The translations under genes and the position numbers were made by a program. The notes under the pieces were generated by a model. That model saw only the letters and a program-made list of their open reading frames with translations, was not told where the DNA came from and did no database searches. From an uncultured Caryophanales bacterium (GTDB taxonomy: Bacteria; Bacillota_I; Bacilli_A; Acholeplasmatales; Anaeroplasmataceae), in the NCBI GenBank assembly GCA_937885165.1, contig CAKZZJ010000150.1, positions 1 to 33,180 of the forward strand: 33,180 nt of DNA, given 5' to 3'. Below, in pieces: positions 16,192 through 23,009 of this stretch (its first letter is position 1; each line of letters opens with the position of its first letter).

Positions 16192-17226
16192 ATGGAAAAG
16201 AAATTAAATGAAGAAAGAATTAATGGTATGAATGACATATTCTTTAAAAAGATATTTTCTGATAAAGAATGTTTATGTTATTATTATAATGCAATAACAA
16301 ATTCTAATATTGCACCAAGTGACATTGTTTTTAATGATAAAGAGATTTGGCTCAATTCTAAATCTAAAGGTGCCAGATTCGACATAAGATTTGAAGTTAA
16401 TAATCATATAAACGTCGACTTTGAAGCTCAAAATAGGGTTGGTAGTGAAGAAAGACTTCATAGAAGAGAAGTACATTATTTATCTTTGATGAATTCTGAT
16501 GCTTATTATAGAGGGAGCCACTATAAAGAAAGAGTTGAGAGTGTTGTTATATTTTTTATAAATGATAAAAATTTATCAGGAAGAGAAATCAAACACTATA
16601 CTTTAAGAGATGGAAAAACAGATGATACAATAGATATTATGCATCTTTATGAAATAAATACATATAAAATAATTAACAGGAAAAATGACTTTAACGATAA
16701 AGAAAAATATGATACAATTTTATTGAAGAAACTACTAGATGTTCTGCTAACCGACAAAAATAATAAATATACTGATGATGAAAATACCATCGTAAGGAAG
16801 GTTGAAGAAATGATTAATGAATATAACAAGGATAGAGCCATATGGCTTGAAGCTATGGCTCTTAAAACCCAACAAATGTACGAAGAAGGCCTTGAAGAAG
16901 ATATTAGACAAGAAAGTATGAGAAGAGGCCATGAAAAAGGATTAAAAGAAGGGCTGAAAGAAGGTAAAGAAAAAGGCCTAAAAGAAGGTAAAGAAGAAGG
17001 TCTAAAAGAAGGTAAAGAAGAAGGTTTAAAAGAAGGTAAAGAAGAAGGTCTAAAAGAAGGTAAAGAAGAAGGTCTAAAAGAAGGCCTAAAAGAAGGCCTA
17101 AAAGAAGGTAAAGAAACAGAAAGAACTAACTTGATAAGAACAATGTTTTCAAATGGATTTTCAGCCGATGATATAGCAAAAGCGTTTAGTATGGATATAG
17201 AATACATTAAAAAAGTTTTAGAATAA
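16192..17226 (+). CDS. Rpn family PD-(D/E)XK nuclease / putative transposase
   Basis: Rpn (PDDEXK_2) proteins are DNA nucleases linked to recombination and, in recent work, to phage defence; they are often labelled putative transposases. The N-terminal start with GMNDIFFKKIFSD and the core GARFDIRFEVNNHINVDFEAQ (D64 and E78-x-Q80) fit the PD-(D/E)XK signature with Gln in place of the last Lys, which is common in this family. Residues about 250-305 are tandem octapeptides of GLKEGKEE type, encoded by near-identical 24-base repeats (16939-17115), probably a charged helix. The end (FSADDIAKAFSMDIEYIKKVLE) is the short helical tail often seen in the family. I see no terminal repeats of a transposon around it. 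It splits the isoprenoid cluster between dxs and ispH. Confidence 0.85.
   Translation: MEKKLNEERINGMNDIFFKKIFSDKECLCYYYNAITNSNIAPSDIVFNDKEIWLNSKSKGARFDIRFEVNNHINVDFEAQNRVGSEERLHRREVHYLSLMNSDAYYRGSHYKERVESVVIFFINDKNLSGREIKHYTLRDGKTDDTIDIMHLYEINTYKIINRKNDFNDKEKYDTILLKKLLDVLLTDKNNKYTDDENTIVRKVEEMINEYNKDRAIWLEAMALKTQQMYEEGLEEDIRQESMRRGHEKGLKEGLKEGKEKGLKEGKEEGLKEGKEEGLKEGKEEGLKEGKEEGLKEGLKEGLKEGKETERTNLIRTMFSNGFSADDIAKAFSMDIEYIKKVLE
16939..17115 (+). repeat. Coding tandem repeats (GLKEGKEE octapeptides)
   Basis: Units of 24 bases of the type GAAGGTCTAAAAGAAGGTAAA are repeated about six times with small changes, framed by shorter 12-base half units. Such arrays change length by slippage or recombination, so the protein's linker length probably varies between strains. 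Confidence 0.85.
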
Positions 17227-17242
17227 TTAGTTTGTAAATACT

Positions 17243-17342
17243 CAACAAAAAAAGCATTTCAAAGTTTCTATATTAATTAGTTGCATAACCTTATGTATGA
17301 ACTTATTAATATTAAGTACTGAAATGCTTTTATTTTTGTTGA
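17243..17342. terminator. Long inverted repeat between convergent genes
   Basis: AAAAGCATTTCA (17250-17261) and TGAAATGCTTTT (17320-17331) pair exactly. The flanks CAACAAAA and TTTTTGTTG extend the symmetry outward with a small offset. The loop is about 58 bases, long for a terminator. Function as a bidirectional terminator between the Rpn gene and ispH is likely; a small MITE-like element is the alternative. Confidence 0.55.
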
Positions 17343-17394
17343 ATTTTTGGTTGGTAGTTTTCATATATACAAACCAACTAAACTATTTTAAAAA

Positions 17395-18258
17395 TTACAG
17401 GCGATTTTCTAAATAATTTATAACTTCATCTACCAAATAATCTGGAGTAGAAGCACCGCTAGATATATTGATTTTATTGATGTCTTTAAAATCATAATCA
17501 ATTAAATCGTTTTTATTATCTATCAATATAGTGTTTATTTTAGCTATATTTTTTGATACTTCATATAATTTTTTGGTATTTGATGATTTTTTATCTCCTA
17601 CGATTATGCATAAATCAGCATATTTCTGATTTGCTACAGCATCTTGACGCTTTGTTGTTGCATCGCATATCTTATTATCTAAAAATGCATTTGGATATTT
17701 TTTTAATATTAAATCATAATATTCTTTAATATCATAAATTGATAAGGTTGTCTGATTTGTTACATAAGGGTTATCATCAGCTAATTCTAAATTATTAATA
17801 TCGGCTTTATTTGATACTAAATTTATTTTATCATCTATTCCTATAACTCCTTTAGTTTCAGGATGATTTTTATTTCCGATATAAATGATTTCCTTTTTAT
17901 CATTTAGATTTGAAATAACTCTGTCATGAATCATTTTTACAAAAGGGCAGGTAGTATCTATTATATTTAGGTTTTTTTCTTTTGCCTTCTGATATATTAA
18001 AGGGGAAACTCCGTGTGCTGATATGATTATGGTTCCTTCATTAATCATATCAATCATAGCTTCTTTTTCGATATTATCATCAAGCATGATAACGCCTTTG
18101 TTTTTAAATTCATCTATTATATGGCTATTGTGTATCAATGAACCAAGCATATATATTGGTCTTGCTATTGTTTTATCAGATATTGCTTTTTCTAATATAA
18201 CAATAGCTTTTTTTACGCCGCCACAAAAACCTTGTGGTTCAATCTTTTTTATTATCAT
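17395..18258 (-). CDS. ispH: 4-Hydroxy-3-methylbut-2-enyl diphosphate reductase
   Basis: IspH is the iron-sulfur enzyme that makes IPP and DMAPP from HMBPP, the last step of the MEP pathway. The three cysteines that hold the cluster are in GFCGGVKKAI (C12), DTTCPFVKMIHD and ICDATTKRQDA. The substrate-binding His and Glu are visible in LGSLIHN, ISAHGVSP and GNKNHPETKG. At 287 residues it is complete, without the S1-domain extension seen in some Clostridia. It overlaps the uppS stop by 4 bases (ATGA), which ties IPP supply to polyprenyl synthesis in one transcript. Confidence 0.96.
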   Translation of the reverse strand: MIIKKIEPQGFCGGVKKAIVILEKAISDKTIARPIYMLGSLIHNSHIIDEFKNKGVIMLDDNIEKEAMIDMINEGTIIISAHGVSPLIYQKAKEKNLNIIDTTCPFVKMIHDRVISNLNDKKEIIYIGNKNHPETKGVIGIDDKINLVSNKADINNLELADDNPYVTNQTTLSIYDIKEYYDLILKKYPNAFLDNKICDATTKRQDAVANQKYADLCIIVGDKKSSNTKKLYEVSKNIAKINTILIDNKNDLIDYDFKDINKINISSGASTPDYLVDEVINYLENRL

Positions 18259-18971
18259 AAGCCACCATAACGCCTGTTTCTGTTTTGGTATTCTATTAGG
18301 GCTTCTTTGAACTTTTCTGGTTTGAAATCAGGAAAATAAGTATCTGTGAAATAGAATTCACTATATGCGATTTGCCATAATAAGAAATTAGATATTCGAT
18401 ATTCACCGCTGGTTCTGATTAATAAATCAAGTTTCGGATAACCTTTTGTATATAGATTATCAGTTATTAATTTTGGATTGATATCGTCTAAGGTTATTTC
18501 ATCATTTTTATATGAAAGAGCGATATTTTTAACAGCAGTGGTAATTTCATCATAAGATCCATAATCAATACACAAAGTTAAAACTAAACCCGTATGATTT
18601 TTTGTTTCTTCTTCAACTTTTTCTAAAGTAGTTAATAATTTTTTTGGGATTCTGTCTTTTCTACCTATTGTTTTATATTTGATATTTGTATTGACTACAA
18701 TATCAGTCCAAAATTTTTCAAAATATCTTGGTGGCATTTTCATCAAGTAGTCTACTTCCTTTTCAGGCCTTTTCCAATTTTCTGTTGAAAAGCAATAAAC
18801 TGTCATATATCCAATATTAATAGAATCAGCATATTTAGCTAAATCCCTTAAATTAAATGCACCATGAAGATGCCCAAGGCTTCTTGGTTTATGATGGGCC
18901 TTTGCCCATCTGCCGTTTCCATCAAGTATTATCGCAACATGTTTTGGTACATTGTTTAAATCGAGTTCCAT
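18255..18971 (-). CDS. uppS: Isoprenyl transferase (undecaprenyl diphosphate synthase)
   Basis: It extends farnesyl diphosphate with IPP in cis to make undecaprenyl diphosphate, the carrier lipid for peptidoglycan and glycan export. The diphosphate-binding loop is HVAIILDGNGRWAK (residues 10-23), followed by YMTVYCFSTENWKRP. The C-terminal LDLLIRTSGEYRISNFLLWQIAYSEFYFTD carries the RTSGExRxSNFLxWQ signature. At 238 residues it is full length. It is coupled to ispH downstream and lies 32 bases after the pectinesterase gene in the same direction, so part of its transcription might come from the pectin promoter. The retention of uppS suggests a walled cell. Confidence 0.95.
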   Translation of the reverse strand: MELDLNNVPKHVAIILDGNGRWAKAHHKPRSLGHLHGAFNLRDLAKYADSINIGYMTVYCFSTENWKRPEKEVDYLMKMPPRYFEKFWTDIVVNTNIKYKTIGRKDRIPKKLLTTLEKVEEETKNHTGLVLTLCIDYGSYDEITTAVKNIALSYKNDEITLDDINPKLITDNLYTKGYPKLDLLIRTSGEYRISNFLLWQIAYSEFYFTDTYFPDFKPEKFKEALIEYQNRNRRYGGL

Positions 18972-19003
18972 TTTAAAAATTCCCTTTTTTTAAATTATAA
19001 TAT

Positions 19004-19936
19004 TTAGTCTAATGTATAATTGATATGTTTTAAGAATGCTTCGACATAATCATTTTTTTCTTTTTCATTTAATATTATTGACCATGATGCTCTATCTTTT
19101 ACATCATAATTTCCATATTCCATAAACTTAGCTGTTTGATGCCTGTTTTTACCAATCCAGACACTGAATCCTTCTTTGTTTATATGAGAATCAATTTCAT
19201 TATCAATAAAGGCGACATTCCCGTATTTTCCCCAAGGTCTTGCAAGATACACATTATTTACGCCTTCATCATGGGTTAATTTGCAGTTGAGGAAGAGATA
19301 ACCAAATTCTTGATTCTGTTCGTGTGATGGGGCAGATATATAACCACATATATGAGTGCTCGTATCTTGTTTTAAACTATGCAAATTACATTTATAAAAC
19401 AAGGCTGTTGCATTACCGAAAATAAAGTCAACATTTCCATAAATATCACAGTTTTTATATACTTGTTTTGCGTAATATTCTCTCATAAAAATAGGGTCTA
19501 AAAAATTCTTGTGTCTCTCTCTTAAAAAATAAGGTATCGGACCTGTAAAAAGCGTATCCTGTTCACCATATAAATTGACATTTTCACACAATAAATTATC
19601 GCTATCTGCATGTAAGGCAACAGCTTGGCCATATTTGGTTGCAGGAATGCTTGAATTCTTTATTGTCAAATTTTTTATAGTGATATTTTTTCCACCGGCA
19701 TAGACTGTATAAGTCCTAAATGTATTGCATTCATTATAGTCAGGCATTATCTTATGAAAATAATCATGGTTATTTATAATTGTTTCATCTTTGTCTTCAC
19801 CTGTTATTTTGATATTATCATTAAGTATCGTTACTTTTTCGTTATAAATACCTTTTTTTAAATATATTTCATCACCGCTTTTTAAATTTTTTAGAGTTTC
19901 GTTTATAGAGCTAGTGTTATCTATTATTATTTTCAT
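19004..19936 (-). CDS. Pectinesterase (CE8), cytoplasmic form
   Basis: It removes methyl esters from galacturonate residues of pectin or its oligomers, releasing methanol. The beta-helix enzyme has all CE8 landmarks in order: YGQAVALHADSD, GEQDTLFTG (first catalytic Asp), CDIYGNVDFIFGNATALF (second catalytic Asp), and VYLARPWGKYG (active-site Arg-Pro-Trp). At 310 residues it is little more than the bare catalytic domain. There is no signal peptide: the protein starts MKIIIDNTSSINETLK, directly in the first strand. It therefore probably acts inside the cell on imported oligosaccharides. AGAGGATG precedes the ATG. It is divergent from the pectin transport operon and shares its control region. 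Confidence 0.92.
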   Translation of the reverse strand: MKIIIDNTSSINETLKNLKSGDEIYLKKGIYNEKVTILNDNIKITGEDKDETIINNHDYFHKIMPDYNECNTFRTYTVYAGGKNITIKNLTIKNSSIPATKYGQAVALHADSDNLLCENVNLYGEQDTLFTGPIPYFLRERHKNFLDPIFMREYYAKQVYKNCDIYGNVDFIFGNATALFYKCNLHSLKQDTSTHICGYISAPSHEQNQEFGYLFLNCKLTHDEGVNNVYLARPWGKYGNVAFIDNEIDSHINKEGFSVWIGKNRHQTAKFMEYGNYDVKDRASWSIILNEKEKNDYVEAFLKHINYTLD

Positions 19937-19955
19937 GTTTTCATCCTCTTACTAG

Positions 19956-19964
19956 ATTTTACCA
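19956..19964 (-). promoter_or_regulatory. Extended -10 of the pectinesterase gene
   Basis: Read leftward, TGGTAAAAT (19956-19964) is an extended -10, about 20 bases before the ATG at 19936. A weak TTGTGT lies at a non-ideal distance upstream, so the extended -10 may do most of the work. Confidence 0.45.
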
Positions 19965-19997
19965 TAGGTAGATAAAAAAAGACACAAAAAACTTCAT

Positions 19998-20017
19998 TTA
20001 TGAAAGTATTTTCATAA
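19998..20017. promoter_or_regulatory. Perfect palindrome, candidate operator of the pectin locus
   Basis: TTATGAAA, GTAT, TTTCATAA: 8-base arms without mismatch, between the two divergent promoters. A matching half, TATTTTCATA, recurs at about 20083-20093 across the transcription start of the rightward promoter. The two copies make an operator plausible. No regulator gene lies in the cluster. Confidence 0.5.
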
Positions 20018-20032
20018 CAAAGACATTTTCAA

Positions 20033-20047
20033 GTTAAACGCTTTCAA
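20033..20047. promoter_or_regulatory. cre-like / LacI-type site
   Basis: On the minus strand TTGAAAGCGTTTAAC resembles the CcpA site (WTGNAANCGNWNNCW) with the final C one base out of register. It lies just upstream of the -35 of the transport operon, where catabolite control would be expected. It is a weak match. Confidence 0.35.
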
Positions 20048-20055
20048 TATTTTTA

Positions 20056-20084
20056 TTGACTATCGCACTCATTAATGTTAAAAT
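20056..20084 (+). promoter_or_regulatory. Promoter of the pectin transport operon
   Basis: -35 TTGACT (20056-20061), 17-base spacer, -10 TAAAAT (20079-20084). The leader before the first gene is about 60-90 bases, depending on the start used. Confidence 0.7.
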
Positions 20085-20150
20085 ATTTTCATATTAGAAG
20101 GCGCTATTTATGGCGTTATTTATCTGTGCTCATTAATTATGCATAATTAA

Positions 20151-20993
20151 ATGGCCAGATTTGAGGTGATAATCATCATAAATAGTTTGAAAAAATATAT
20201 GGTAGTAGACTTACTATTACTTGGCGGTCTAGGCTTCGCTTTAGAAGCACTAACCCAAAGGTTTGGATATATAGTAATTCCGTGCTCACCATTTAGTTAT
20301 TTTTCACTTTTAATAATGTTTATGGCTGTGACAAGATGGAATTTGTTTGGTTTAATACTCGCTCCACTACTTGCTTTTGCAACTATACTTGGTGGTATGT
20401 TTGTTGAAGCAAATGATGTAGCAGCAGTATATAACTGGCAGGCTTATCTATCAATATTTGCCGGATTACTTGCTTTTGGAATAAATGTAGTATTTTACAA
20501 AAAAAATACCACAAAAATTATTTCATCAATTCCAAAGGTTGTAGGTTTAATATTTCTAGATTACCTATTATTCAATCTAATTCAGTTAATTGTTTATAGA
20601 CTATTAACTTTTAACGGCGATCCGTTTCATCAAGGCATAAGAGAAGTTATCAATAACGGTACAGGTGAAGTCGTAAATGTAATAGCCTATGGCGAAAGAG
20701 GATTGGTATACAATCTTTTCGCATTAGCCGTTTTAACGGTTGGAGTATTTATATTTAGATCTCAAGGAGTTCTTTGCAACGTTAAACAAAAACTCATTGA
20801 TGATAAAAGAAATGCTGAACTCGATAAACTAGATGAAAATTTTACTATTGAGGAAGTAGCAAATGAATCTGAAAATTCTACTGATTTGGATAACTCCACC
20901 AAAAAAGTAGAAGGAGAGGTACCAGAATCTACAAAACCGGAAGGTGATGAGACTCCGGATGATGTAGAAGCAAAACCCTCTTCGGAAGATTAA
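20151..20993 (+). CDS. Membrane protein of unknown function with acidic tail
   Basis: First gene of the transport operon, 280 residues, not recognised. Five or six hydrophobic segments fill residues 15-205 (among them VVDLLLLGGLGFALEAL, YFSLLIMFMAVT, LAPLLAFATILGG, LSIFAGLLAFGINVVF and LFALAVLTVGVFIF). The last 70 or so residues are hydrophilic, acidic and rich in Pro, Ser and Thr (EGEVPESTKPEGDETPDD). The general look is that of a small transporter or an ECF substrate-binding subunit, but no motif supports either. The start is uncertain: the ATG at 20151 has no ribosome site, while GAGGTGA lies just inside and would fit a TTG at 20187, giving a natural KKYMVVDLL beginning. It precedes the first permease by 33 bases. 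Confidence 0.65.
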   Translation: MARFEVIIIINSLKKYMVVDLLLLGGLGFALEALTQRFGYIVIPCSPFSYFSLLIMFMAVTRWNLFGLILAPLLAFATILGGMFVEANDVAAVYNWQAYLSIFAGLLAFGINVVFYKKNTTKIISSIPKVVGLIFLDYLLFNLIQLIVYRLLTFNGDPFHQGIREVINNGTGEVVNVIAYGERGLVYNLFALAVLTVGVFIFRSQGVLCNVKQKLIDDKRNAELDKLDENFTIEEVANESENSTDLDNSTKKVEGEVPESTKPEGDETPDDVEAKPSSED

Positions 20994-21026
20994 ACACATA
21001 TTTTGTATTAAAAGGATGGTGTTTTT

Positions 21027-22067
21027 ATGCAAAAAATTGTTGAGACTGATCAAGCAACAATTGATGAAGTCGAACGATCTAAGTGGAAACGTACTGCATT
21101 AACGCTTGTCAAAGATTGGCGTTTGTACGTTTTATTAATCCCAATGCTAGTATTTTTGGTTTTATTTAAATATTTGCCAATTGCTGGTATCCTTACTGGT
21201 TTCAAATGGGGTAATGATAACACACTGTTTAATTCACAGTGGTGCGGTTTTGAATGGCTTTCTAAAATATTCGTTGGTACTGAAGCTCCAGTTTTCTGGA
21301 AAGCATTTAGAAACACATTCGTTAATAGTATGTATGGTTTGATATTTGGATTCCCAATCCCAATCATCCTTGCATTGCTGTTCAGCGAAATTAAAAATCG
21401 TTATTATAGAAGTTTCTTACAAGTAGCTTGTTATTTACCACATTTCGTATCAGCTATCGTTATTACTACAATCATCAGATTGTGGGCACGTGGCGAAATC
21501 GATCAATCAGGAGGATTTGGTGGAGGTTTACTTTACCAATTATTTAAGGCCTTTGGATGGACGGTTACTGATAGAGGCGTTAATTCTACAGTAAGTATTC
21601 TTGCACACCCTAAATATTTTAGACCAATTTATCAAGTGTCTGGTGTTTGGGAAGGAGCTGGATATGGATCTATTGTATACTTTGCAGCTATACTTGCAAT
21701 ATCACCTGTAAGTTATGAGGCAGCAAGAATAGATGGAGCCACTAAGCTTCAACAAATCAGGTATGTAACATTCCCTGGTATGGCCCCTACGTTAACAATC
21801 ATGTTAATTATGCGTATAGGTCAAATTTTGAATATCGGATATGAAAAGATAATCCTTTTGGTAGAAGATGAAAAGAATGCTTGGGAAACAGCCGATGTTA
21901 TTTCAACATATGTATATAGAATGTCTGGTAGATCTGCTGTCCAGTTTACAGGTGCCGTACCTATGATTGGTATTGTTATGGATTTATTTAATTCCATAAT
22001 TGCTATGGTATTGGTATTAGGAGCTAATGCTATAAGTAGACGTGTATCATCTACTTCATTATTCTAA
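21027..22067 (+). CDS. ABC transporter permease, LplB type (CUT1)
   Basis: One of two inner-membrane subunits of a carbohydrate importer. The 346 residues start with a cytoplasmic leader of about 30 residues, then about six helices. The EAA loop that docks the ATPase is EAARIDGATKLQQIRYVTFPG near residues 230-250. The N-terminal phrase DWRLYVLLIPMLVFLVLFKYLPIAGI is typical of LplB/YteP permeases, which in Bacillus take up rhamnogalacturonan or galacturonan oligosaccharides together with MsmX. A periplasm-side insertion around residues 155-190 is longer than I expect for the family. AAAGGATGGTG precedes the ATG. It is 10 bases from the second permease. Confidence 0.93.
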   Translation: MQKIVETDQATIDEVERSKWKRTALTLVKDWRLYVLLIPMLVFLVLFKYLPIAGILTGFKWGNDNTLFNSQWCGFEWLSKIFVGTEAPVFWKAFRNTFVNSMYGLIFGFPIPIILALLFSEIKNRYYRSFLQVACYLPHFVSAIVITTIIRLWARGEIDQSGGFGGGLLYQLFKAFGWTVTDRGVNSTVSILAHPKYFRPIYQVSGVWEGAGYGSIVYFAAILAISPVSYEAARIDGATKLQQIRYVTFPGMAPTLTIMLIMRIGQILNIGYEKIILLVEDEKNAWETADVISTYVYRMSGRSAVQFTGAVPMIGIVMDLFNSIIAMVLVLGANAISRRVSSTSLF

Positions 22068-22077
22068 GAGGTGAAGA

Positions 22078-22947
22078 ATGAAACGATTAGATAAATCAGA
22101 AATAATATTTAAAGTAATTTCATATGCACTCTTGACAATATTTGCATTAGCATGTTTATATCCTTTCATATACATACTTGTTAACTCAATTTCATCAAAA
22201 GAAGCGAGTGCCGCAGCATCAATTTATATCTGGCCTGATGCATTTAACATTGCAGCATATCAATACGCATTTGAACAAAAGAGATTCTGGTTAGCATATT
22301 GTAACTCTTTCTTCGTTACAATTTATGGTACTTTAGTTTCAATGCTTGTTGCTATATGTGGTGCTTATGCATTATCAAAGAAAAGATTAATGTTTGGACG
22401 TGGATTTAACTTTATGTTAGTATTCACAATGTGGTTCAACGCAGGTATGATACCTACATACCAAAACTTTGTAAGATTCGGTGTACAAAATATTTATATG
22501 TTCATTGTAGCCCTAGGCTTTAATGCATTTAATATTATATTACTACGTAACTACTTCAGTTCTATCTCATCAGAAATTGAAGAAGCAGCAACAATAGATG
22601 GTGCTACCGAATTCCAGATTTTGACAAAAGTATATGTACCAATGTCTAAATCATCAATAGTAACCGTTGCAATGTTCTATGCGGTTGCAAGATGGAATGG
22701 TTATCTTTGGGCACAAATGCTATTAACTGAAGATGACTACCCACTAACTGTATACATAAGAAGAACAATAGAGACTACTATAACACAGATGGAAGATGAT
22801 CCTTCAATTGCATCAAATTATAATTTCTCTACATTCAGTCTTCGTTATGCATTTATAGTTTGTTCTATCATTCCTATCATCGTTATTTATCCTAAACTAC
22901 AAAAATATTTTGCAGCAGGTGTTAATGTTGGTGGAGTTAAGGAATAA
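22078..22947 (+). CDS. ABC transporter permease, LplC/YtcP type (CUT1)
   Basis: Second permease subunit, 289 residues and six helices. It begins MKRLDKSEIIFKVISYALLTIFALACLYPFIYILVNSIS, split here only by the first helix, which is the standard start of the YtcP/LplC branch. The ATPase-docking EAA loop is EEAATIDGATEFQILTKVYVP. The segment WFNAGMIPTYQNFVRFG is also characteristic of the branch. Together with the LplB-type subunit it forms the channel. AGAGGTGA is placed at the right distance before the ATG. It is complete. Confidence 0.93.
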   Translation: MKRLDKSEIIFKVISYALLTIFALACLYPFIYILVNSISSKEASAAASIYIWPDAFNIAAYQYAFEQKRFWLAYCNSFFVTIYGTLVSMLVAICGAYALSKKRLMFGRGFNFMLVFTMWFNAGMIPTYQNFVRFGVQNIYMFIVALGFNAFNIILLRNYFSSISSEIEEAATIDGATEFQILTKVYVPMSKSSIVTVAMFYAVARWNGYLWAQMLLTEDDYPLTVYIRRTIETTITQMEDDPSIASNYNFSTFSLRYAFIVCSIIPIIVIYPKLQKYFAAGVNVGGVKE

Positions 22948-23009
22948 TAGAAAATTAAATAAAATTGATTTTATTATTAAGATTTAAAAAGGAGAAAATT
23001 AAAAAAATA

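Noticed and set aside
16939..17115. CRISPR-like array
   Set aside because: The repeats are contiguous, in frame and without spacers; they are coding octapeptide repeats.
16647..17207. Long minus-strand ORF rich in Ser, Pro and Phe opposite the Rpn gene
   Set aside because: It is the mirror of the GLKEGKEE codon repeats, with no ribosome site or family match.
16006..17342. Rpn gene as a complete transposon with ends
   Set aside because: No matching terminal inverted repeats or target duplications were seen on both sides; the repeat at 17243-17342 is on one side only.
8709..18258. Reassigned TGA (tryptophan) as in Mycoplasma
   Set aside because: arcB and uppS end in TGA at ATGA overlaps with intact downstream genes, and conserved tryptophans are encoded by TGG.
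20033..20047. Genuine CcpA cre site
   Set aside because: The last conserved C is one base out of register, so it is kept only as a weak cre-like site.
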